Origin: Pseudoleptotrichia goodfellowii
GTDB taxonomy: Bacteria; Fusobacteriota; Fusobacteriia; Fusobacteriales; Leptotrichiaceae
Reading direction: 5' to 3'
Length of the DNA: 64,000 nucleotides
Assembly: GCF_007990505.1 (NCBI RefSeq)
Contig: NZ_AP019822.1
Location: 1 to 64,000 of the forward strand
Shown here: in pieces, positions 46,513 through 53,864 of the stretch
How positions within the stretch are numbered: position 1 is the stretch's first letter
Layout of the letters: the number at the start of each line of letters is the position of its first letter
Program-made: the position numbers and the translations under genes
The notes under the pieces: generated by a model
Databases searched by the model: none
The model's input: only the letters and a program-made list of their open reading frames with translations
What the model was told of the DNA's origin: nothing

Positions 46513-46620
46513 ATGAAGAGAAAAATATTTTTATTGTTATTAATTATAGGACTTGCATTGATATTAAGTTCTTGTATTCCTACTTGTCAGTTAGGATTGG
46601 ATTGTTATCCTGGTCATTAA
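46513..46620 (+). CDS. Micro-lipoprotein, 35 residues, copy 1
   Basis: A short frame behind AAAGGAAG. It has a signal (FLLLLIIGLALI), the lipobox LSSC (Cys21), and a mature peptide of only 15 residues, CIPTCQLGLDCYPGH, with three cysteines. A near-identical copy at 60326-60433 follows a homologous immunity gene. Conservation of the gene, its ribosome-binding site and its place after immunity family 1 argues that it is real. The order toxin, immunity, small lipoprotein is similar to colicin operons with lysis lipoproteins, but no function is shown. Confidence 0.65.
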   Translation: MKRKIFLLLLIIGLALILSSCIPTCQLGLDCYPGH

Positions 46621-46633
46621 TTTAATAATAAAT

Positions 46634-46786
46634 CCGACATTCAAATTTCTCTACGAAAAAATACGGGAGTGAGTGATGAAAAATCATTGTCTGAACGAAG
46701 AGAGTTTATGATTTTTCAAACGAACGGAGTATTTTTGAAGGTAGAGAAATTTGAGTTGGAAATTTTGTCCACTTTTTCAAAAGTGG
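46634..46786 (+). repeat. R repeat copy 1 (153-bp palindromic cassette boundary)
   Basis: First of eight array copies, all 153 bp (one is 154). Arms CAAATTTCTCTAC and GTAGAGAAATTTG lie near the ends; inner arms TGAAAAATCAT and ATGATTTTTCA surround a loop holding GAACGAAGTGAG. The copy ends with an independent hairpin CCACTTTT-TC-AAAAGTGG. Together the parts form one long cruciform or RNA stem. Copies lie 9-27 bp after the preceding lipoprotein gene. Copies 1, 7 and 8 are followed by a shared ATAAATTTTTAAA spacer. Confidence 0.9.
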
Positions 46787-46802
46787 ATAAATTTTTAAAT
46801 AA

Positions 46803-49439
46803 TTGAATGTAAGTTTCGACACAACAAAAAGTGCGAGTCAGTACTTGAAAAATGTAACAACAAATATGAGAGCAGGACAGGATATATTGCTAAAGAGTCA
46901 AGAACTGGAAATAAACGGAAGTTTTATAAGAGCAGAAAATGACTTGGAAATGGATGCCAAGAAGATAAAACTGGAAGCATCGGCAGACAGATACAGTGCA
47001 AAATCAAGAAGCATAGGAGCAAACTTAGGAATAACATTATGGGGAGCAGAAGGAGTATCGGCAGGAGCAAATTACGGTACGATGAAATCAGAAGGCACAA
47101 TGTATAATAATACACAAATACAGGCAGGCAATAAACTGAAAATAAAAGCCGACAATATGGAAATAAGAGGGGGCAGAGCAGTAGGTAAGCATGTAGAAGC
47201 GGATATAAGAGAAAATCTGTTGGTAGAAAGTTTACAGGATAAAGAGGAGATGAAACAGATAGGAGTGAATGTAGGCTACAGTATGCAAAAGGGAAAAGGT
47301 CAGGACGGAAAACCTGACAACAGACATAACGGAAGTTTGGGAGGCAATTACGGAAGAAAAGATAAGGCATGGGTAGCTGAACAAAGCGGAATAATCGGAA
47401 CAGAGAGTGCAGATGTAAAAGTAGGCAAAGAATTGGCACTGATAGGAGGGATAATAGCCAATATAGATGAGAATGGAAAAGACAAAGGAAACTTGACATT
47501 ATCATATGGAAGTTTAAGAACACAGGATATAGAAAGTCATGATAAACTGATAAACTTAAATGGAAATATAGAAATAAACCAAAGATCAAGAGATAATAAT
47601 ACAGAATTAGTTTTAAATAATAAAAAAGGAAAGAATAAAACCAGAGATAATGTAAAAGAAGTTCCAAACAGAGTAGATGAAACATACGGAGTAGGAGTAG
47701 AAGGACACGAAAGAGAAAAAGTAACAAGAGCAACAATAGGAAACGGAGCAATAAACTCGGGAAAAGGGATAGAAGTAGGAGTAAACAGAGATATAACGAG
47801 AGCAGAGGAAATGCTTAAAGATGTAAATGTACAAAAGACAGAATTTATATTTAAGAGCGAACCGAACAGCTGGGGAGATTTTAATAAAATAATGTCAAGT
47901 AATGCAGGAATAATAGGAGATTTTCTGGATGATATAAAAGAACATACAGGAAATAAGGTAAGAACGAATTATGAAGATAAGTTTAGAACAAAAACAAGTT
48001 CAGCAATAGCATCTGTAGAGTCTAAATTAGTAAAACTGAACAATATGACAGGTTCACTTATGCCATTACAGGAACATCATGGAGGATTGTTAGAACAAAT
48101 AGTAAGAACAGTAAGAAAAGATAAAGCCCCTATAATAGAAGTAACATTGCAAAAAGGTAAAAATGGGGAAATGCTGATGGGAATGGTTGAAAAAAGAAGA
48201 CTGTCAGAAGTAGGAATTGATAAAGACGGAAAAAGATTGAAAAATGTTCAGGCATTTATAAATGGGATAACAGAAGTAAAATCAAATGCGACAAGAAATG
48301 CTATATTTAAAAATATGACAGAAGAGAATAAAAAGAGATTTGCAAATGGAGAAGAAGTAAAAATAGCGTTGGTGTATAATCCGTCGAGAGGAATGGTATC
48401 TGATCTGTTTGAAAGTTTTATGGGAAAAGTATTTGATGGAAGTTTATCAAGTTTAGGATTGTCGACAGGAATCTCGAGAGGAACAGCGATAGCGTTGGCA
48501 TCAGGAGCAGAGGGAGTAAATTATGACTTGGGATTATACAGTCAAGGAAATATAGTAGGGTTAGGAGCATTTAATATATTAAAAAATAACGGAATAAAAT
48601 TAGGAGATGGACAAGGAAGTTATAAAGTAGGAATGTATGGAACACCGATAAGAAGAAATACGATACAGGAATTTGAAAATTCATTGGGAATAACATTTAG
48701 AGGAGCAGCCTTAAATACACCTGACTTTGTGGCGAACTCTAAAAAGATATTAGGATTATCAGGAGAGTCTAGATTGATAAATGCATTAAATGTAAACAGT
48801 GTAAAAGAACATTCATGGAAAGATAATACAGGGAATTGGTGGTTTGCAGGAAAAGCAATATTTAGAGAACAAAGAATGCCGGGATTATTTATACCTGTGT
48901 TGCCTGGAGATAAAAAGATATTAGAAGAAGATTATTTGTATTCAAAGGTAGTTACAAATGATGAAATATCTAAAATAAAAGAAAATTATAAAAATTCTAT
49001 AAACAATAAAACTGTTTCTGAAAAAGGAATAAAAAGCTTAATAAGTAATCCTCACGGAACTTATGTATATGAAAGTGCGGAAATATCGGAACAAATATAT
49101 AATAAGTTTGAAGAATATAAAGGTGCAAATAATACGAGAAAAGAAGAGATATTAGGCGAAGTAATAGAGTTGTATAGAAAAGATCAGGCATTAAAATTAG
49201 ACTTAGCAATGCATGGACCTGCGATACTGGATAACAGTCCATTCTTATTAAAAGCAAGAGATGAATATAACAGAGAAGAGTTAATAAGAGAATACAAAGC
49301 AGGTAGATATCAGGATAAGGGATTGCCGGGAATTATGAATGTAGGAATGCCTGGAGAAGAGAACAGAGCAAGAAAAGACTTAAAAGCATCTGATATAACG
49401 AGTTACTTAAGAAAGTTAAGACAGGGAGTTGAAAGATAA
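46803..49439 (+). CDS. Orphan toxin module B (5'-truncated exoprotein end)
   Basis: 878 codons from a nominal TTG with no ribosome-binding site, homologous to the main exoprotein from about residue 1515 to its end. It contains RATIGNG...NRDITRAEEMLKDVNV and a diverged hydrolase-like end: LVYNPSRGMVSD, S580 in LYSQGN, D641 in LNTPDFV, and H751 in NPHGTYVYE. The C-terminus ends SDITSYLRKLRQGVER, unlike module A. As a cassette without TPS domain or start it is probably silent until recombined into the full-length gene. Confidence 0.75.
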   Translation: MNVSFDTTKSASQYLKNVTTNMRAGQDILLKSQELEINGSFIRAENDLEMDAKKIKLEASADRYSAKSRSIGANLGITLWGAEGVSAGANYGTMKSEGTMYNNTQIQAGNKLKIKADNMEIRGGRAVGKHVEADIRENLLVESLQDKEEMKQIGVNVGYSMQKGKGQDGKPDNRHNGSLGGNYGRKDKAWVAEQSGIIGTESADVKVGKELALIGGIIANIDENGKDKGNLTLSYGSLRTQDIESHDKLINLNGNIEINQRSRDNNTELVLNNKKGKNKTRDNVKEVPNRVDETYGVGVEGHEREKVTRATIGNGAINSGKGIEVGVNRDITRAEEMLKDVNVQKTEFIFKSEPNSWGDFNKIMSSNAGIIGDFLDDIKEHTGNKVRTNYEDKFRTKTSSAIASVESKLVKLNNMTGSLMPLQEHHGGLLEQIVRTVRKDKAPIIEVTLQKGKNGEMLMGMVEKRRLSEVGIDKDGKRLKNVQAFINGITEVKSNATRNAIFKNMTEENKKRFANGEEVKIALVYNPSRGMVSDLFESFMGKVFDGSLSSLGLSTGISRGTAIALASGAEGVNYDLGLYSQGNIVGLGAFNILKNNGIKLGDGQGSYKVGMYGTPIRRNTIQEFENSLGITFRGAALNTPDFVANSKKILGLSGESRLINALNVNSVKEHSWKDNTGNWWFAGKAIFREQRMPGLFIPVLPGDKKILEEDYLYSKVVTNDEISKIKENYKNSINNKTVSEKGIKSLISNPHGTYVYESAEISEQIYNKFEEYKGANNTRKEEILGEVIELYRKDQALKLDLAMHGPAILDNSPFLLKARDEYNREELIREYKAGRYQDKGLPGIMNVGMPGEENRARKDLKASDITSYLRKLRQGVER

Positions 49440-49579
49440 TGGAAAAGAAAGTAATGTTAGTAATAGGGCTGATGATGTTATTAAATTCGTGTGGAATGTT
49501 GGGTTTAGTAAGATATGGAATAGAAAAAACTATAGATGATTTTAAAGAGGATGAATTAACAGAACCTATAAAAAAATAA
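49439..49579 (+). CDS. Truncated lipoprotein, immunity family 2, copy B
   Basis: 46 residues overlapping the module B stop as TAATG. The signal and lipobox (LLNSC, Cys18) and the RYGIEKT segment match the family-2 proteins at 50150 and 52215, but the remaining 100 or so residues (PINK.VQF, KTGYGIP, NGF.KTC) are missing. It looks like an immunity gene truncated by deletion before repeat copy 2, which would leave module B unprotected unless another copy acts. Confidence 0.6.
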   Translation: MEKKVMLVIGLMMLLNSCGMLGLVRYGIEKTIDDFKEDELTEPIKK

Positions 49580-49606
49580 ATAGACTTATAATTAAAAATA
49601 ATATTT

Positions 49607-49759
49607 CCAACATTCAAATTTCTCTGTGAAAAAATACGGGAGTGAGTGATGAAAAATCATTGTTTGAACGAAGTGAGTTCATGATTTTTCAAACGAACAG
49701 AGTATTTTTGAGGGTAGAGAAATTTGAGTTGGGAGTTTTGTCCACTTTTTCAAAAGTGG
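49607..49759 (+). repeat. R repeat copy 2
   Basis: Same 153-bp element as at 46634. It is followed by GGGTATCAACT, the junction sequence shared by copies 2-5, and a toxin tail. Confidence 0.9.
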
Positions 49760-49772
49760 GGGTATCAACTTC

Positions 49773-50150
49773 AATGTTTATGAGAGTGCTGAGATATCGG
49801 AACAAATATATAATAAGTTTGAAGAATATAAAAGTGCAAATGACACAAGAAAAGAAGAAATACTGGGAGAAGTAATAGAGTTGTATAAAAAAGATCAGGC
49901 ATTAAAATTAGACTTAGCAATGAATGGACCTGCGATATTGGATAACAGTCCATTCTTATTAAAAGCAAGAGATGAATATAACAGAGCGGAGTTAATAAGA
50001 GAATATAATGCGGGAAGATATCAGGATAAGGGTTTACCAGGAATTACGAAAATAGGAATGCCTGGAGAAGAGAGAGGAGAAAGAAAAGAGTTAAAAGTAT
50101 CAGACATAACAAGTTATTTGAGAAAGTTAAGACAGGGAGTTGAGAGATAA
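49773..50150 (+). pseudogene. Orphan toxin tail, cassette 3
   Basis: About 125 codons equal to the end of module B (from NVYESAEISEQ to LRQGVER). The first ATG is at 49881. The segment begins a few residues after the catalytic His of module B, so it lacks the predicted active site. It is open throughout, has no own start, and overlaps the next lipoprotein gene as TAATG. It looks like a homology arm rather than an active toxin. Confidence 0.75.
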
Positions 50151-50626
50151 TGCAAAAGAAAGTGATGTTAGTAATGGGATTAATGCTATTATTAAGTTCA
50201 TGTGGAGAGTTGAGATATGGGATTGAAAAGACAGTATTTGAGATGGAACAGGATAAAGAGGAAAAAGAAGCAACTAAAAAAGATGGTCCAGGAGCAGTTT
50301 CGAGAGATAAATATAGGGGGGGAGTAGAAGAAATAGTAAAAGATATATCAAAAAGACCTATAAATAAAAGAGTACAATTTGAAGGGGTTGCTTTAATAAT
50401 ACCGGAAGGTACAGTAATAAATTCAAAACAAGGAAATATAATAGATATGAAGACGGGATATGGAATACCTATAACATTTTCAGGAAGTAGTAGTGGGTGT
50501 ATTGCAAAAAAAGTAAAAGAAAATATAGATTATGGAATATTTTATAATAAAACTATACCTGAAATAAGCAAAATAGCACAAAAAATAATAAGTATAAATG
50601 GATTTAAAAATACTTGCAGTAAATAA
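50150..50626 (+). CDS. Lipoprotein, candidate immunity protein 3 (family 2)
   Basis: 158 residues with the lipobox LLSSC (Cys18) and Gly at +2. After the RYGIEKTVFEMEQ segment comes a charged variable linker, then the conserved core: KRPINKRVQF, LIIPEGTVINSKQGNIIDMK, TGYGIPITF, and the end INGFKNTCSK. Two late cysteines may pair. It is the best preserved family-2 member together with 52215. The role is inferred from position directly behind a toxin tail. Confidence 0.7.
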   Translation: MQKKVMLVMGLMLLLSSCGELRYGIEKTVFEMEQDKEEKEATKKDGPGAVSRDKYRGGVEEIVKDISKRPINKRVQFEGVALIIPEGTVINSKQGNIIDMKTGYGIPITFSGSSSGCIAKKVKENIDYGIFYNKTIPEISKIAQKIISINGFKNTCSK

Positions 50627-50634
50627 AAAAATAT

Positions 50635-50787
50635 TCAACATTCAAATTTCTCTACGAAAAAATACAGGAGTGAGTGATGAAAAATCATTGTCTGAACAAA
50701 GTGAGTTTATGATTTTTCAAACGAACAGAGTATTTTTGAGGGTAGAGAAATTTGAGTTGGGAGTTTTGTCCACTTTTTCAAAAGTGG
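50635..50787 (+). repeat. R repeat copy 3
   Basis: 153 bp, starting 9 bp after the preceding stop. It is identical in layout to copy 2. Confidence 0.9.
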
Positions 50788-50800
50788 GGGTATCAACTCC

Positions 50801-51178
50801 AATGTATACGAGAGTGCCGAGATATCAGAACAAATATATAATAAGTTTGAAGAATATAAAGGTGCGAGTAATACAAGAAAAGAAGAGATATTAGGAGAAG
50901 TAATAGAGTTGTATAAAAAAGATCAGGCATTAAAATTAGACTTAGCAATGAATGGACCTGCGATATTGGATAATAGTCCATTCTTATTAAAAGCAAGAGA
51001 TGAATATAACAGAGCAGAGTTAATAAGAGAATATAATGCGGGAAGATATCAGGATAAGGGGTTACCAGGAATTATGTAAATAGGAATGCCTGAAGAAGAG
51101 AGAGGAGAAAGAAAAGAGTTAAAAGTATCAGATATAACGAGTTATTTGAGAAAGTTAAGACAGGGAGTTGAGAAATAA
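50801..51178 (+). pseudogene. Orphan toxin tail, cassette 4, with nonsense codon
   Basis: Same tail as cassette 3, but the GLPGI(M/T) segment is followed by TAA (51077-51079) where sister copies read AAA or AAT. The frame then continues to the usual end and to the TAATG overlap. There is no start codon upstream. The point stop supports the view that these tails are not selected as proteins. Confidence 0.75.
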
Positions 51179-51658
51179 TGGAAAAGAAAATAATGATAGT
51201 AATAGGGCTAATAATGTTATTAAGTTCATGTGGAGAGTTGAGATATGGGATTGAAAAGACAGTAGATGAAGCAAGAGAAGATAGAGAAATAAAGGAATGG
51301 AGAAAAAAATGCAGGAGGAGCAATAGGCAATAAAAATTATGAGTCTTCTGTATTAGAAGTAATAGAAGATATATCAAGACGCCCAATAAATAAACATGCA
51401 CAATTTGGGGGAATTACGTTGTTGATACCAGAAAATACAATCATAAATCAAAAAGTAGGAAATATAGTTGACGAAAAAACAGGATATGGAATACCTGTAA
51501 GTTTTGATGAAGTTAAGCGTTGTACATCAATATTTTATAGAAAAAAAGTAAATGACCAAACTTTTATTAGAATACTTTATAATGAAAAAGATCCAAAAAT
51601 AAGTAATATTTCTCAAAAAATAATAAGAACAAACGGCTTTACAAAGACTTGTAATTAA
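51178..51658 (+). pseudogene. Frameshifted lipoprotein, immunity family 2, copy 4
   Basis: The first frame (51178-51333) gives the signal, lipobox LLSSC and RYGIEKT. The conserved core (SRRPINKHAQF, LLIPENTIINQKVGNIVDEK, TGYGIPVSF, TNGFTKTCN) is in another frame ending at 51658. The shift maps to the A7 run at 51303-51309. One base restores a protein of about 160 residues. Either decay, slippage-based switching or a sequencing error could explain it. Confidence 0.7.
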
Positions 51659-51670
51659 GTAAAATAAAAT

Positions 51671-51823
51671 CCAACATTCAAATTTCTCTGCGAAAAAATA
51701 TGAGAGAGAGTAATGAAAAATCATTGTTTAAACAAAGTGAGTTTATGATTTTTCAAACGAGCGAAGTATTTTTGAGAGTAGAGAAATTTGAGTTGGAAGT
51801 TTTGTCCACTTTTTCAAAAGTGG
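51671..51823 (+). repeat. R repeat copy 4
   Basis: 153 bp, slightly more diverged (GAGAGAGAGTAATG in place of GGGAGTGAGTGATG, and GAGCGAAG in the right arm). Confidence 0.9.
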
Positions 51824-52215
51824 GGAGTATCAACTCCAATGTATACGAGAGTGCCGAGATATCGGAACAAATATATAATAAGTTTGAAGAATATAAAAGT
51901 GCGAATAACATAAGAAAAGAAGAGATATTAGGTGAAGTAATAGAGTTGTATAAAAAAGATCAGGCATTAAAATTAGACTTAGCAATGAATGGACCTGCGA
52001 TATTGGATAATAGTCCATTCTTATTAAAAGCAAGAGATGAATATAACAGAGCAGAGTTAATAAGAGAATACAATGCGGGCAGATATCAGGATAAAGGCTT
52101 ACCAGGAATTACGAATATAGGAATGTCTGGAGAAGAGAGCAGAGCAAGAAAAGACTTAAAAGCATCTGATATAACGAGTTACTTAAGAAAGTTAAGACAG
52201 GGAGTTGAGAGATAA
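51700..52215 (+). pseudogene. Orphan toxin tail, cassette 5, in frame with its R repeat
   Basis: The toxin tail (from 51838) is the same as in cassettes 3, 4 and 6. Here alone the repeat's internal open frame (EKSLFKQSEFMIFQTSEVF...) runs in frame into the tail, giving 171 codons. The fusion results from one or two extra junction bases (GGAGTATCAACT) and is probably accidental. The catalytic residues are absent. Confidence 0.6.
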
Positions 52216-52676
52216 TGGAAAAGAAAGTAATGATAGTAATAGGACTAATGATGTTATTAAATTCATGTGGAATGTTAAGATACGGAGTAGAAAAAACAGT
52301 GTATGAAATGAAAGAAGAAAAATATGCAAATTCATTAAAAGAAAAAGAAGCAGGAGGAGCAGAGGAAAAAGATAAAAAGATAGTGGAAGGAGTGATAAAA
52401 GATATACTAAAACGACCAATAAATAAACATGTACAATTTGGAGAAATTACGTTGTTGATACCGGAAAATACAAGATTGAATATGAAGGTTGGAAATATAG
52501 TAGATGAAAAGACAGGGTATGGAATACCAATTACATTTTCGAAAGAACTTCATTGCATAGAAAAAATACATAATAATAATAAATATAGTATATTTTATAA
52601 TAAAACTATACCTGAAATAAGTAAAATAGCACAAAAAATAATAAATATAAATGGTTTTAAAAACACATGTAATTAA
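52215..52676 (+). CDS. Lipoprotein, candidate immunity protein 5 (family 2)
   Basis: 153 residues; lipobox LLNSC (Cys18). It has RYGVEKTVYEMKEEK, a Glu/Lys-rich linker, the core KRPINKHVQFGEITLLIPEN and KTGYGIPITF, and the end INGFKNTCN. It is intact and overlaps the toxin tail stop as TAATG. Compared with copy 3 the core is conserved but the segment after TGYGIPITF differs (SKELHCIEKIH against SGSSSGCIAKK), a candidate specificity region. Confidence 0.7.
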   Translation: MEKKVMIVIGLMMLLNSCGMLRYGVEKTVYEMKEEKYANSLKEKEAGGAEEKDKKIVEGVIKDILKRPINKHVQFGEITLLIPENTRLNMKVGNIVDEKTGYGIPITFSKELHCIEKIHNNNKYSIFYNKTIPEISKIAQKIININGFKNTCN

Positions 52677-52689
52677 ATAAAAATAAAAA

Positions 52690-52842
52690 CCAACATTCAA
52701 ATTTCTCTACGAAAAAATATGGGAGTGAGTGATGAAAAATTATTGTTTGAACGAAGTGAGTTTATGATTTTTCAAACGAACGGAGTATTTTTGAGGGTAG
52801 AGAAATTTGAGTTGGGAGTTTTGTCCACTTTTTCAAAAGTGG
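52690..52842 (+). repeat. R repeat copy 5
   Basis: 153 bp, with TTATTG instead of TCATTG next to the inner arm. Otherwise it is like copies 2 and 3. Confidence 0.9.
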
Positions 52843-52855
52843 GGGTATCAACTCC

Positions 52856-53227
52856 AATGTATACGAGAGTGCCGAGATATCAGAACAAATATATAATAAG
52901 TTTGAAGAATATAAAGGTGCGAGTAATACAAGAAAAGAAGAAATACTGGGAGAAGTAATAGAGTTATATAAAAAAGATCAGGCATTAAAATTAGACTTAG
53001 CAATGAACGGACCTGCGATATTGGATAACAGTCCATTCTTATTAAAAGCAAGAGATGAATACAACAGAGCAGAGTTAATAAGAGAATACAATGCGGGCAG
53101 ATATCAGGACAAGGGATTGCCGGGAATTATGAATGTAGGAATGTCTGTAGAAGAAAAAAGAAAAGAGTTAAAAGTATCGGATATAACGAGTTACTTAAGA
53201 AAATTAAGACAGGGAGTTGAGAGATAA
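52856..53227 (+). pseudogene. Orphan toxin tail, cassette 6
   Basis: About 123 codons, open from NVYESAEISEQ to LRQGVER; the first ATG is at 53003. Two codons shorter than cassette 3 near the GMSVEEKRKEL segment. It overlaps the next lipoprotein gene as TAATG. Confidence 0.75.
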
Positions 53228-53702
53228 TGGAAAAGAAAGTAATGATAGTAATAGGGCTAATGATATTATTAGGTTCATGTGGAGAGCTGAGATATGGTAT
53301 TGAAAAGACGGTATTTGAGATGGAGCAGGATAAAGAAACAAAAGAAATGAGAAAAAAAATGTTTCGGGAGCTATTTTAAATAATCATTATAAAGAAAAAG
53401 TAGAAGAATCTATAAAAGATATAGATAGAAGGAATATAGACAAAAGAGTAAAATTTGAAAATATAACATTATTAATACCATCAAATACAGAGATAAATTT
53501 TAAAAACGGAACCATAATAGATTTAAGAACAGGTTACGGTCTTCCTATTTATTTTGTTAAAGATGATCATTGTAATAAAATAGAATTTACCAAAAAGGTT
53601 AATGGAGAATATTATAGAATAAGTTATTACGGGGCTAATGTGAATAATTTGGCTCAAAAAATAATAAGAGCAAACGGTTTTACGAAGACTTGTAGTAAAT
53701 AA
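53227..53702 (+). pseudogene. Frameshifted lipoprotein, immunity family 2, copy 6
   Basis: The first frame (53227-53379) encodes the lipobox LLGSC and RYGIEKTVFEMEQDKE. The rest (KVEESIKDIDRRNIDKRVKF, LLIPSNTEINF, RTGYGLPIYF, ANGFTKTCSK) follows in another frame to 53702. The shift is at or near the A8 run (53352-53359). This is the most diverged family-2 member, with different residues through most of the core. Confidence 0.7.
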
Positions 53703-53711
53703 AAATAAAGA

Positions 53712-53864
53712 CCAACATTCAAATTTCTCTACGAAAAAATATGGGAGTGAGTAATGAAAAATCATTGTTTGAACGAAGTGAGTTTATGATTTTTCAAACG
53801 AAAGGAGTATTTTTGAGGGTAGAGAAATTTGAGTTGGAAGTTTTGTCCACTTTTTGAAAAGTGG
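53712..53864 (+). repeat. R repeat copy 6
   Basis: 153 bp. The terminal hairpin is CCACTTTTTGAAAAGTGG. It is followed directly by exoprotein-like sequence of module C instead of the usual spacer. Confidence 0.9.

Noticed and set aside
46621-46633. Insertion sequence or transposase associated with the array
   Set aside because: No transposase ORF, pseudogene or typical terminal repeats were found anywhere in the window.
49642-49875. Short ORFs inside R repeats (MSDEKSLFERSEF type) as genes
   Set aside because: They follow from the repeat's own sequence, run out of frame into toxin tails in most copies, and match no recognised family.
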